Assembly (NCBI GenBank): GCA_009746045.1
Contig: RPFO01001710.1
Location: 1-64,000 of the forward strand
Origin: Mesostigma viride
Lineage: Eukaryota; Streptophyta; Mesostigmatophyceae; Mesostigmatales; Mesostigmataceae
Length of the DNA stretch: 64,000 nucleotides
Direction of reading: 5' to 3'
Positions 1-15,759 of this stretch are shown piece after piece; the stretch's first letter is position 1, and every line of letters begins with the position of its first letter. The translations under genes and the position numbers were made by a program. A model generated the notes under the pieces. It worked only from the letters and a program-made list of their open reading frames with translations. It did no database searches and was not told where the DNA came from.

Positions 1-399
1 CTAAACGCCACGCATCATCACACGATGAACATAATGATGTCAGGTTGGCATGCCGCGTGGCCCAAGGGGGCTGTCTCTTCTAACAAGCAATTACCTTGCG
101 CACGGGTCAGTCAGTAAGGCGGCCGTTGGGGGGGGCTGAGCCCAGGCGCGGGCACGACGCCAACCCCGCTGTTGGGACCGGGGCAGCTCGCAAAGCCGCC
201 GCTGTTGAGCAGGGATGGCGCGGCGCAGGCAAATGACGCAGGTTTGATCCGCATAAGAGAGCTCGCAGTGCCGCAGACAGAATGATCGAGTCGCGTAACA
301 CCTTTACACTAGCACGAGGTTCAGGAGTTAGGCTCATAGTAATGCGAAAAAAATTTGCTTGGTCAAATCCATAAAAAACCGAGCCATCACTGCCTTTCA
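1..399. other. 3' flank of the first gene; no gene seen
   Basis: This stretch lies downstream of the minus-strand gene that ends at 400. Reading frames here are short and mixed in composition, and I see no conserved domain, RNA gene or repeat. The gene's last codons (…KTR, then TAA) also read AG|GTAATG, so a donor site at this point could carry the gene into this stretch; I see no clear following exon. Confidence 0.4.
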
Positions 400-4315
<3,916 letters not shown>

Positions 4316-6289
4316 GATGATAGTGCCTATGAAATGAAATCGCAAGCCGCGACGTTCTTCACGAGGATTGCAGTCGGCTAGTTGCGGCCATGATCACCAG
4401 AGGTCGCATCGGCGAATTTGACCCAAGTCCTGCTTGCTCAAAATTTGGCGCCTTTTGCAAGCCACACTTTTACGTCGGTTGGAGTTTTACGCCGCACCAG
4501 TGGGTAGCTGTCAAGTCGCGCCGCGCCCAGCCTTGCGCACTCCCAGCCTCGCGCACTCCCCAGCCTTGCGCACGCCAGCCTTGCGCACGCTGCGCCGCGC
4601 CCAGCCTTGTGCATCGTCTGAAGAAATCAGTGTCTGATGTTTACAAAAACTCAAGTACAAGGGGTCAGGGTACTTTTTCACGGACAACGTGCACGGACAC
4701 GGCCCCTTCTCGGGCGACCAAATGCCGCGAAAACTATTGAGAATTAGGAAACGTTTAGCTGAGAAGATCGAAAGTTTATAAAATACTCTAAAGCATGGTA
4801 TATGGGTTTGCATACTTCTGACAAAGTTATAGAGGTGTTCTGGCCGGTCAAAGTACAAGGGGTCAGGGTACTTTTTCACGGACAACGTGCATTCCGGAAA
4901 ACGACGACCTGGCCATGGCGGCTTGCGCCCACGCATGGCATTTACGTTTTCGTTCGAATTTTCTGACCAAACTTAGGATATTGATTTTATACGTCCTAAA
5001 GATCATACAGGCCAATTTCTGGTTCGCGGGAATGCCATTTGATAGGTGTCGGCAGCGTTCTTGCTGGAAAAAACTGCGATCAGGCCGGACGATAGAAACG
5101 TTGACAGCAATACCTTTCCGGCGTATTTTAAAGGATATATCGGTTTATTTATACTTTTTATGATACATAGTAGTCGTAAACGTGCAAGGGTGGCCAGAAA
5201 TCGCCGAATCCAGCGACCATGCTGCACAACTTTGGTGTGCCGAAATGCGCCATTTTGCGGCCACCGCCTGGGCCAAGGTAACGCCATCCATGCCTGGTAA
5301 AGCTTAAGCATCGTTTTCCTATCGAGGTTTGACGTTTATATATACGTTCTAGCTTGTGTAGCACATTCTTTTTGCATTATTCATGCTCTTTCTTGACCCT
5401 GGCCTGGCCCCTTTCTAAAACACCCTTCTTAGATGCTTCCCTCAGTCAGTTGACCTGCCACAGGGTGATGGTGATAAGTTTTAGAGGCTGTATGGGTTTG
5501 AATACCTCCATGTATGTTTGTTATACATTTCCCATACACATATTGCATGAGTGTGAGGCAGTTGGCTGGTCGCTGTGGCATCATCAAGCACGTAACTGGT
5601 GAGTAAAAGCTTCCCATTGACAGCATGTGCCACCAGGTGTGCTGGCCATCACCTGGCAAGCTATAGCAGCTTAGGCCTAGTTTATCCTTGCTAGGGCAGG
5701 CTGAAATAGGCTCAACATCACTAGTTTGTTGGTGGCTGCCTCCTAGAATGCATGCCTTGCGTAGGGTATCCGTACCACGTTACCTACGTGCATGGACAAG
5801 GTAGCACCTGCACATAGGTGCCATGTAAGGGCAGTGTGATGATGCAGTTGTGTTTCCCCATCATTGTGGAAGGGAAATGTATTGTTTGGCATGGTTGGTG
5901 GCTATATTAGTAGGTAGTATGCCCACCCCTACCCCCTTGGTTGCTTTTTACCAACGGTACCCCTATGGGCTGTACTGGGTGTAACTGCTGGTATACCCAC
6001 CCAAATGATGACCCCAATGGCTCAAACTGTTCAGCAACTAATTGTTTATCATCCCTGAAGTGGTAGGTGCCTAGGTCTTATAACATAATTCAAAATGCAC
6101 ATTCTACCAAAAATGAAAACGCGCGTCTTGACCCCCCTGACTTTGACGGCAGTTATACATGGCCTACCCTGCATATATGTGAGGTTGTGATATACCAACC
6201 CGAAGGGCAACTCATGGACATGCTTGGCCCCCAAGGACAGCCATTGGATATGGGTAGGTTGGATGGCATCTGGTTTGCAAAATTGTGAA
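4316..6289. other. Intergenic stretch with short repeats
   Basis: Upstream of the first gene I see no convincing exon. At about 4520-4625 there is a degenerate repeat of the word CAGCCTTGCGCAC. A 41-bp sequence beginning AAGTACAAGGGGTCAGGG is present twice, at 4653-4693 and 4851-4891. The rest (4900-6289) has no long open frame of convincing composition. Confidence 0.5.
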
Positions 6290-6315
6290 GATCCAGCCGA
6301 TTTATCGGCAGGATC
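6290..6315. repeat. 26-bp near-perfect palindrome
   Basis: The two arms GATCC-A-GCCGAT and ATCGGC-A-GGATC surround a TT loop, with only the A/A positions unpaired. It lies immediately upstream of the R1 repeat and may be a hairpin at its edge. Confidence 0.6.
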
Positions 6316-6329
6316 TCAGACCATTTAGG

Positions 6330-7596
6330 GGTTAAAAGCATGCATGATAAGGTTGTTGCTGATCCTGGAAAAGCCTCTTTGAGCAGCTGGATTTTTTTTT
6401 TCCTTTTTGCTGCTGCCTGGAATGACGCCCTCTTTGGGCTTCCTTCTTTCGTGTGAGATGCCTTTCTTTCACTTTTTGCTCTCCCGTTGTTGTGAGCTAA
6501 ATAGTGGGGGGGGAGGTGGCATATCTCACACATGATTACTGCTGATAGTGGATGCATTCCAAGTAGCGGTAATGACCAGTCCAGGATGATATGGCACGCA
6601 AACGCGACAGCTGTCGCGTCCGTGATCTATCACGTCCGCAATTCAGATTTTAGCGTAATTCTGACGTCCGCAGCCTTGTGCGGGTTGCTATACCGCGGCC
6701 CGGTACTGACGCCGCGGATCTCAATTGTACTCACGCGCCAAGTCCGCTGAATTTGCTGACGGAACTTTTGGGCGGACCTGAATTTCACTGACATTCGTCA
6801 CAAGGGCAGTTTGCCGAATGCTGGTACGCAGCAAGCCGGCGAGGCACTGAGCAGATGTGCAATTTCAGGATTTCAACGTGGGACACCAGACACAAATGCA
6901 AGGAAGCCCCAGGCGGTGCCTGGCATAGCCAACAGATTTGCCCTTGTATATTTGTGTTCGCTTGACAGATAAAGCTTGAAGTTTAGCTTGTCGGAAATTA
7001 GACAATGTTATGATTGGCTGATGTCTAAAGTGGCGCTAGTGGCGCCAGCCGCCAGGCTTGAGCTTTGAGCAGTATAGAAGGATGAGCAACGAACCATGGT
7101 GGTCGTTGTTCGTCCGTTTCTCTCCCTCACAACTGGTTTGTTGTCTTCATGGGGTGAAATAGTTCGAGCAGCCCGGAGCAGCCCCCGTGAGTGGTTGCAT
7201 GCAGTCAGTTGCCATGAGGATGGACTGACGGATATGACAATGTATTGGTTTTGTTAAGAATGTGTGTAAGACTGAGAACGAGACAAGGGACAGGGCCTTC
7301 GGGCACCCTGGTCGTCGTTGGCAAGAATGCCAGTAGGAACTAGGTCGGGAACACACGCGCACTGCCGCCACAAGGGGCCTGCAGTGGCGTCAACCAAGGG
7401 ACCTCACAGCTGCTCTTATAACTACAACATTACAACTCGACACTCTTTGTAATTCGTCATGTATCTCATTGGAATTGAAATGTCTTTTGGTTGCTTTAAT
7501 GATAAAGCATGGTCTCAAGAATCGGCTGGTTGGGCCGGATTGCCTGTCATGAAGGTGGCGGTGCCATAAAGGACCGCACCTTTCATTCTCATTTGA
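6330..7596. repeat. Mosaic dispersed repeat R1, copy A
   Basis: About 1.25 kb that is nearly identical to a second copy at 10756-11915 plus 15375-15474. It runs from a T-rich, LINE-like leader through a GC-rich middle (starting near 6694 with GACGCCGCGGATC) to the shared end ACCGCACCTTTCATTCTCATTTT. No long coding frame of its own is seen. It serves as the empty-site reference that proves the two TTAA insertions in copy B. Class unknown. Confidence 0.7.
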
Positions 7597-8768
7597 CGCC
7601 GCGGATCTCAATTGTACTCACGCGCCAAGTCCGCTGAATTTGCTGACGGAACTTTTGGGCGGACCTGAATTTCACTGACATTCGTCACAAGGGCAGTTTG
7701 CCGAACTGAATGCTGGTACGCAGCAAGCCGGCGAGGCACTGAGCAGATGTGCAATTTCAGGATTTCAACGTGGGACACCAGACACAAATGCAAGGAAGCC
7801 CCAGGCGGTGCCTGGCATAGCCGATAGATTTGCCCTTGTATATTTGTGTTCGCTTGACAGATAAAGCTTGAAGTTTAGCTTGTCGGAAATTAGACAATGT
7901 TATGATTGGCTGATGTCTAAAGTGGCGCTAGTGGCGCCAGCCGCCAGGCTTGAGCTTTGAGCAGTATAGAAGGATGAGCAACGAACCATGGTGGTCGTTG
8001 TTCGTCCGTTTAAAATTAGAATGAAAGGTGCGGTCCTTTATGGCACCGCCACCTTCATGACAGGCAATCCGGCCCAACCAGCCGATTCTTGAGACCATGC
8101 TTTATCATTAAAGCAACCAAAAGACATTTCAATTCCAATGAGATACATGACGAATTACAAAGAGTGTCGAGTTGTAATGTTGTAGTTATAAGAGCAGCTG
8201 TGAGGTCCCTTGGTTGACGCCACTGCAGGCCCCTTGTGGCGGCAGTGCGCGTGTGTTCCCGACCTAGTTCCTACTGGCATTCTTGCCAACGACGACCAGG
8301 GTGCCCGAAGGCCCTGTCCCTTGTCTCGTTCTCAGTCTTACACACATTCTTAACAAAACCAATACATTGTCATATCCGTCAGTCCATCCTCATGGCAACT
8401 GACTGCATGCAACCACTCACGGGGGCTGCTCCGGGCTGCTCGAACTATTTCACCCCATGAAGACAACAAACCAGTTGTGAGGGAGAGAAACGGACGAACA
8501 ACGACCACCATGGTTCGTTGCTCATCCTTCTATACTGCTCAAAGCTCAAGCCTGGCGGCTGGCGCCACTAGCGCCACTTTAGACATCAGCCAATCATAAC
8601 ATTGTCTAATTTCCGACAAGCTAAACTTCAAGCTTTATCTGTCAAGCGAACACAAATATACAAGGGCAAATCTATCGGCTATGCCAGGCACCGCCTGGGG
8701 CTTCCTTGCATTTGTGTCTGGTGTCCCACGTTGAAATCCTGAAATTGCACATCTGCTCAGTGCCTCGC
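6835..8768. repeat. Foldback: R1 arms of about 760 bp in inverted orientation
   Basis: The segment 6835-7596 reappears as its reverse complement at 8015-8768. Between the arms, 7597-8014 is a direct copy of R1's GC-rich part (6694-7121). A further direct copy of R1's terminal 58 bp follows at 8769-8826. The same 74-codon frame thus appears at 7147-7371 (-) and 8236-8460 (+), which is a repeat effect and not a gene pair. Confidence 0.8.
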
Positions 8769-8826
8769 CGGATTGCCTGTCATGAAGGTGGCGGTGCCAT
8801 AAAGGACCGCACCTTTCATTCTCATT

Positions 8827-9011
8827 TTAAACGGACGAACAACCCTTGGTGGGTTCAGTCCGGCCAGCCTGGATGTTCCTCCTGCTTCACCCATGAGGGA
8901 AGCACAAGGAAAAGGTTATTGCTTAGCCTTCAAAAGCATCTGAAGAGGTTAGGCTTTTCCCGGTAAAAAGCCATTGAAGGGGTTATTGCTAAGCCTTTAA
9001 AAGCATGCATG
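8827..9011. repeat. Left part of R1 copy B
   Basis: A short stretch with internal repeats of the words TTATTGCTAAGCC and AAAAGCAT. It runs up to AAGCATGCATG, where the TTAA element at 9016 is inserted; copy A has the same AAGCATGCATG followed directly by the sequence that lies on the other side of the insertion. Confidence 0.55.
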
Positions 9012-9015
9012 TTAA

Positions 9016-10751
9016 CCCGTGTTTTTTTACAACGCGATACATCGCGTTGTAGGGTTAGAACGCGATGTATCGCGTTGTAATCTGACACGTGGCAAACCTA
9101 TTAAACATGCGATTTTTGGTCTGAAACTTTCAAGATAGGTCAGAAACATCTCATAGAATTCAAGAAAAAATCCTGGTATTTTTGGTATTTTTTTTGTGAC
9201 AGCTGCAAACAAATATGTACCACTGAAATCAGGCATTTTCGCGGGACGAAGGTGAAGACGACGGCGATGGCGGCAGGTAGATCTCGCCAGTTTTCGCGCG
9301 AATTTCAGTGGCTGTTGGGTAGCACGACCATGATGATGCGTTCAAAGGTTGATAATTAGGTTTCTACGAGTTTGTTGAGGTACTGGGGCAAAGGAAACGT
9401 AGTTTTTTCCAGTTTCTCACCCAACTTTCATGCGGAAACCCTGGAAACCGGCATACATATTATTACGTCAAGACTCGGGTCTGCTGCGGCACCATGCTTG
9501 GTATTTCCATGGTGTTTCGACTTCTTAACACATGTTTATTCATTCCGAACGCCCGGACTCTCGGCTAAACCGAGATTTGTGCAGACTTTTATTGGATAGC
9601 TCCGGGCATGATGGTGCCTGCAAATAGCGTAAGGCGTGACCGTGGCTATTGCTACGGTATGCTGTATTTTCCTGGAAATGGCCTCTGCCACCGGCTCAAT
9701 AGTGCTTGCAGGCGTAAGTATATCGTGTTTCTACCTAGTTTCTGCCAGTTTTCCACTTATTTCTACCGACCTCTGCCCAGCCTCTCTAAGACCGCCATCC
9801 TACTCGACGTTGCTTGCATGTCAGCCATAGCAGGTTGCAGTTGTGCAGTATTTAGGTGCTGTATACGTCGTCAAGCCGTTCATATATCGTGAGGATTGGA
9901 TGTTGATGGTTTATACTGCGTTGATTGTGCAAGAAGATCAGCTGGGTGCCCATAATCATGGTGTATAATCATGTGTTGTTAGCATCTTGCCACCATTTGC
10001 TAGCATGCATTCCAGCGTCATCTTTGCCTGCATGTAAGCTCATGGATCACTCAACCTATCCAAGCCTTGCATTACACGTGCCTCTTTCTTTCAGTATTGC
10101 ACGCGTTATGGAATGAAAACCCAGCACCTCCATTCCCACGAGGCATGTGCTCAACACGTTGTGAGAGTGGATGATGCTTTGGCTATGGCTGCCTGATTCA
10201 GTCATATTAGGTCATCCAGTCATGATGTTTGATGCATGTTTGATGCTGTATAACTTATACAACACCTTTTTTCAACGTTTTGACCCTCCAAGCTCACTAT
10301 GGCCCCGTTTATGGGGCTCGGGTCGTTGCGTAATGTTGTCAAGGGCTCTCATGTTTCCCACTGCGTTGTACTGCGTTGTAATTGTGATGCTAATGAAAAA
10401 TAGCTCCAGTGGCCCAATGGGCCTGAGTTTTGTTTCACAGAGCCTGCATATGTTGCCCATAGCTCGTGCAAGAAGCCAGATTTTTTTCATGAACCATTTG
10501 TGAATAAGCGCATGACTTGTGACCTAGGGTCAAGAAATCGCGGTCATGGTCAGACCCCCCTGTATTCAAACCAGTGTATCTCTCTAATGAATAAGCAGTT
10601 TGTAGGTCTGAGTAGCTCAAAAAATCCTTTGATTTATGGGCTTTCAGGAAAGTATATACATGACCATGAAAAAAATTTTTCCTTAGGTGCTATACGCGTT
10701 CTAAAAAAAGCTTACAACGCGATATATCGCGTTCTAATTAAAAAAACACGG
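9016..10751. mobile_element. TTAA-flanked piggyBac-like element, family PB1, copy 1
   Basis: The element is 1,736 bp, flanked on both sides by TTAA (9012-9015, 10752-10755) and ends in CCCGTGTTTTTTTA and its inverted copy. TTAA duplication with CCC…GGG termini is the signature of piggyBac transposons. Just inside the ends lie palindromes built on CGCGAT-ATCGCG. Two relatives are in the window (13347-15084, 37186-38926). Open frames are short (75, 94 and 110 codons) and none resembles a transposase, so this is likely a non-autonomous element. The empty site is visible in R1 copy A near 6350 (there ATAA). Confidence 0.75.
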
Positions 10752-10755
10752 GTTA

Positions 10756-11915
10756 AGGTTGTTGCTGATCCTGGAAAAGCATCTTGGAGCAGCTGGATTT
10801 TTTTTTCCTTTTTGCTGCTGCCTGGAATGACGCCCTCTTTGGGCTTCCTTCTTTAGTATGAGATGCCTTTCTTTCACTTTTTGCTCTCACGTTGTTGTGA
10901 GCTAAATAGTGGGGGGGAGGTGGCATATATCTCACACATGATTACTGCTGATAGTGGATGCATTCCAAGTAGCGGTAATGACCAACTGGTCCAGGATGAT
11001 ATGGCACGCAAACGCGACAGCTGTCGCGTCCGTGATCTATCACGTCCGCAATTCAGATTTTAGCGTAATTCTGACGTCCGCAGCCTTGTGCGGGTTGCTA
11101 TACCGCGGCCCGGTACTGACGCCGCGGATCTCAATTGTACTCACGCGCCAAGTCCGCTGAATTTGCTGACGGAACTTTTGGGCGGACCTGAATTTCACTG
11201 ACATTCGTCACAAGGGCAGTTTGCCGAATGCTGGTACGCAGCAAGCCGGCGAGGCACTGAGCAGATGTGCAATTTCAGGATTTCAACGTGGGACACCAGA
11301 CACAAATGCAAGGAAGCCCCAGGCGGTGCCTGGCATAGCCGATAGATTTGCCCTTGTATATTTGTGTTCGCTTGACAGATAAAGCTTGAAGTTTAGCTTG
11401 TCGGAAATTAGACAATGTTATGATTGGCTGACTATGTCTAAAGTGGCGCTAGTGGCGCCAGCCGCCAGGCTTGAGCTTTGAGCAGTATAGAAGGATGAGC
11501 AACGAACCATGGTGGTCGTTGTTCGTCCGTTTCTCTCCCTCACAACTGGTTTGTTGTCTTCATGGGGTGAAATAGTTCGAGCAGCCCGGAGCAGCCCCCG
11601 TGAGTGGTCAGTGCATGCAGTCAGTTGCCATGAGGATGGACTGACGGATATGACAATGTATTGGTTTTGTTAAGAATGTGTGTAAGACTGAGAACGAGAC
11701 AAGGGACAGGGCCTTCGGGCACCCTGGTCGTCGTTGGCAAGAATGCCAGTAGGAACTAGGTCGGGAACACACGCGCACTGCCGCCACAAGGGGCCTGCAG
11801 TGGCGTCAACCAAGGGACCTCACAGCTGCTCTTATAACTACAACATTACAACTCGACACTCTTTGTAATTCGTCATGTATCTCATTGGAATTGAAATGTC
11901 TTTTGGTTGCTTTAA
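10756..11915. repeat. R1 copy B, main part
   Basis: Near-identical to 6350-7495. It is cut at its TTTAA by the second TTAA element and continues at 15375. The 104-codon frame at 11806-12120 (-) spans this junction and is not a gene. Confidence 0.75.
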
Positions 11916-14900
11916 CCCTTAATTTGTACTGAGTCCGTTTTCGTGGCGCCAGTTGAACTCGCGCCACTCTAACGGACTGAGTTTGTGGCAGAACCAGGCG
12001 CCGCGCCAAAAATAATTCAACGGTCAAACCTGGGGGGATCGAAAGATCTAGATGTAAGCTTTGCCTGGCACTATTCAGACCGTACTTTGGACAACTGGCC
12101 AGGGAGATATACTCAATCAAAGCTGGGGGGGTACCATGGTCAAACGGGACCGACGTGAATGAAAATAATTGACGTCCGCGGCTATGGCGGTGCAGGCAAA
12201 TGACTGGTACGAGAGCATGGCTTGGAATTTTGAACTCAAATCTTGTAGTAATTATCCTTGAGTGTTATAAAGGTTATATCTCTGGCCGTGAAGCGTCTGG
12301 ATGTGCGCAAGTATGTCTCTAGGTTCTAATCGGTGCGGCAGATCCTGTCAGCGGTCAGGCGGTGACAGTGCGTATGCTACCTGTTGTTCGGCAGCAAACG
12401 TCCATATATTTGCGCGTGGATAGACTTGCTACGTTATTCTTGACATGTTTTATTAGCGATGACGGCCAGGAAAGGTTCGAGGCTATGTCCGTGAGGTGGG
12501 AGTGATGGCTCCCGCACAGCAGGTAATCTGCGGTTTCGACCTGGTACGTATTAACGTGTTAGCGTTTATACATTACAGTACCAAGTCGTCCTATCGTTTA
12601 TAAACTAGTTGTAGACATGTAATCGATGGTTTTTGCTTGTCGTTTTGTTGCTTCAGTGCTTGTACGCGTTCGCTTGTGATGGTTGGGGAATACCACTATG
12701 TCACGCAGATTTTGGACCAGATTTGATTGCTATTAGCTGAGGCTTCAACGAAACCAGTGAAGTAGCGTTTGGTATTGTCTCTAAACATGGTGGGCTTGAT
12801 AACGGGATGCTTTTCCCTGCACAGACATAGCGAGACAAGTGGTTTTCTGGCCAGCTCTAGGCATTGCTTCTTGGTTTGCTGGCCCAAGTTATCCTTCTGC
12901 TTGTGCGTCCATAATGCATGCAAGAAACATGAATGGCCAGGGCCTGCTTGCATGGAAGCATAACCAGGTTAGTTCTTTTGTTTTTTCTATCATTGCCAAT
13001 CATTGGAATTGCTTTACAGTGTGTTGGATGCATTGATAATGTAGCTCCTTGTGAACCCGTTATACGCTTGGTTTGGGGCCTTGGCACAAGCTTTATACTT
13101 GTTGTATAGCATGATGTTGTGACTTTAAAGCTGGAAATGTGTTTGGGAATCCATGTGTGGCCATCTATGATGTTTTGTGCCACGTTGGAATTGAATGCCT
13201 ATACGGTAGTGCTAGCAAGACACCCCAAAATAACTGCACCCGTTATAACGGTCTGAGCTATTTTGGGCTGTATGCTAGCTAGCCTGTGCAGTTCTATGGC
13301 ATGTCATGTTGTGAATGCATCTATGGCATGCCTGTGATTATCTTAACCCGTGTTTTTTTACAACGCGATGTATCGCGTTGTAGGGTTAGAACGCGATGTA
13401 TCGCGTTGTAATCTGACACGTGGCAGGCACAGTAGATACGAGATTTTCGGTCTGAAACTCGGTGGACGGCCTCCTTACATCCCGTACAACTCAAGAAAAA
13501 ATCCTGGTATTTTTTGGATTTTTTTTGTGACAGCTGCAAACAAATATGTACCACTGAAATCAGGCATTTTCGCGGGACGAAGGTGAAGACGACGGCGATG
13601 GCGGCAGGTAGATCTCGCCAGTTTTCGCGCGAATTTCAGTGGCTGTTGGGTGGCACGACCATGATGATGCGTTCAAAGGTTGATAATGAAGTTTCTACGA
13701 GTTTGTTGAGGTACTGGGGCAAAGGAAACGTAGATTTTTCCAGTTTCTCACCCAACTTTCATGCGGAACCCCTGGAAACCGGCATACATATTATTACGCC
13801 AAGACTCGGGTCTGCTGCGGCACCATGCTTGGTATTTCCATGGTGTTTCGACTTCTTAACACATGTTTATTCATTCCGAACGCCCGGACTCTCGGCTAAA
13901 CCGAGATTTGTGCAGACTTTTATTGGGTAGCTCCGGGCATGATGGTGCCTGCAAATAGCGTAAGGCGTGACCGTGGCTATTGCTACGGTATGCTGTATTT
14001 CCCTGGAAATGGCCTCTGCCACCGGCTCAATAGTGCTTGCAGGCGTAAGTATATCGTGTTTCTACCTAGTTTCTGCCAGTTTTCCACTTATTTCTGCCGA
14101 CCTCTGCCCAGCCTCTCTAAGACCGCCATCCTACTCGACGTTGCTTGCATGTCAGCCATAGCAGGCTGCAGTTGTGCAGTATTTAGGTGCTTTATACGTC
14201 GTCAAGCCGTGCATATATCGTGAGGATTGGATATTGATGGTTTATACTGCGTTGATTGTGCAAGAAGATAAGCTAGGTGCCCATAATCATGGTGTATAAT
14301 CATGCGTTGTTAGCATCTTGCCACCATTTGCTAGCATGCATTCCAGCGTCATCTTTGCCTGCATGTAAGCTCATGGATCACTCAACCTATCCAAGCCTTG
14401 CATTACACATGCCGCTTTCTTTCAGTATTGCACACGTTATGGAATGAAAACCCAGTGCCTCCCTTCCCACGAGGCATGTGCTCAACACGTTGTGAGAGTG
14501 GATGATGCTTTGGCTATGGCTGCCTGATTCAGTCATATTATGTCATCCAGTCATGATGTTTGATGCATGTTTGATGCTGTATAACTTATACAACACCTGT
14601 TATCAACGTTTTGACCCTCCTAGCTCATGATATCCCCGTTTATGGGGCTCGTGTCGTTGGGTCATGTTGTGAAGGGCTCTCATTTTTCCCACTGCGTTGT
14701 ACTGCGTTGTAATTGTAATGCTAATAAAAAATAGCTCCAGTGGCCCAATGGGCCTGAGTTTTGTTTCACAGAGCCTGCATATGTTGCCCATAGCTCGTGC
14801 AAGAAGCCAGATTTTTTTCATGAACCATTTGTGAATAAGCACATGACTTGTGACCTAGGGTCAACAAATCGCGGTCATGGCCAGACCCCCCTGTATTCAA

Positions 14901-15374
14901 ACCAGTGTATCTCTCTAATGAATTAGCATATTGTAGGTCTGAGTAGCTCAAAAAATCCTTTGATTTATGGGCTTTCAGGAAAGTATACACATGACTATGA
15001 AAAAAAATTTTCCCTAGATGTTATGACGTGTTCTATAAATAGCTTACAACGCAGTATATCGCGTTCTAAAAAAAAAAACACGGGTTAAACTCCCCTCAAA
15101 GGGCCAGGGTCGGCAGATTTTGAGAAATGGTCCATATTGCATTATATATCTCTTGAACCCCATATGCACCGTACCCCCTTGGGGGGGGTGCTATTTATAG
15201 CAGCTGTGGGGCATAGATATGTGACCAATGACATGACCCCAAAGTTATTTGATATAAAAGCATCCTTGGTTCCAAGGGTGGGCCAGAAAATGTTATTTGG
15301 CTAGATACTCTCATACTTACTAAGATGCCCATACTCAGTCCGTTCTGGCGGTTCCAGTTGACACAATTGAAGGG
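11916..15374. mobile_element. TTAA-flanked piggyBac-like element, family PB2, carrying PB1 copy 2
   Basis: Flanked by TTAA at 11912-11915 and 15375-15378. Ends are CCCTTAATTTGTACTGAGTC on the left and, inverted, CCCTTCAATTGTGTC… on the right, each with a nearby ACTGAGT-CCGTT word. R1 copy A shows the uninterrupted site (GCTTTAATGATAAAG near 7495). Excluding the nested PB1 copy the element is about 1.7 kb. Frames inside are short; no transposase was recognised. Confidence 0.7.
13347..15084. mobile_element. PB1 copy 2, nested in PB2
   Basis: 1,738 bp with TTAA at 13343-13346 and 15085-15088 and the same CCCGTG termini as copy 1. Most of it aligns closely with copy 1, but about 60 bp near 13440-13500 are replaced by unrelated sequence. 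Its frames at 13939-14223 and 13967-14161 match those of copy 1 at 9608-9892 and 9636-9830 with few changes. Whether that reflects selection or youth cannot be judged by eye. Confidence 0.75.
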
Positions 15375-15570
15375 TTAATGATAAAGCATGGTCTCAAGAA
15401 TCGGCTGGTTGGGCCGGATTGCCTGTCATGAAGGTGGCGGTGCCATAAAGGACCGCACCTTTCATTCTCATTTTAGGTGGCATATCTCACACATGATTAC
15501 TGCTGATAGTGGATGCATTCCAAGTAGCGGTAATGACCAGTCCAGGATGATATGGCACGCAAACGCGACA
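15375..15570. repeat. End of R1 copy B followed by a restart of R1
   Basis: 15379-15474 is the R1 end seen at 7496-7596. From 15476 to 15570 the sequence jumps back to an earlier part of R1 (as at 6514-6612) and then stops abruptly at LINE sequence. Two R1 units therefore meet head to tail here. Confidence 0.65.
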
Positions 15571-15750
15571 CGTTGTCCTCTATGACCTGGGCCCACTTGG
15601 CCTTGTCCATCATCTTCTTCCAAATCACAGAGAGGCCTAGGCCCCCCATGTCCCGTCTACTAGCTGTTCTTTGAAGGTGCGGGCCTTGCGGCGTCTAACA
15701 TCACTGGGCCCGGCCCACGTCAGGAGGTGCCGGCCAGGACATATCGATCG
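15571..15750 (-). pseudogene. 3' end of a family-Y LINE ORF2 (fragment)
   Basis: On the minus strand the sequence encodes a C-terminal LINE peptide of the form RTFKEQL…MDKAKWAQVIEDN. The same peptide is intact at 46386-46500 (+) and 54835-54980 (-). A frameshift lies between the two halves here. The fragment has no reverse transcriptase core. Confidence 0.6.
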
Positions 15751-15759
15751 AGGACATAG

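Noticed and set aside
6694-7596. R1 as the LTR of a retrotransposon
   Set aside because: The units do not begin TG and end CA, no primer-binding site or gag-pol lies between copies, and orientation is mixed.
7147-8460. Pair of identical 74-codon genes on opposite strands
   Set aside because: They are the two arms of the R1 foldback; the frame is also not kept in the third R1 copy.
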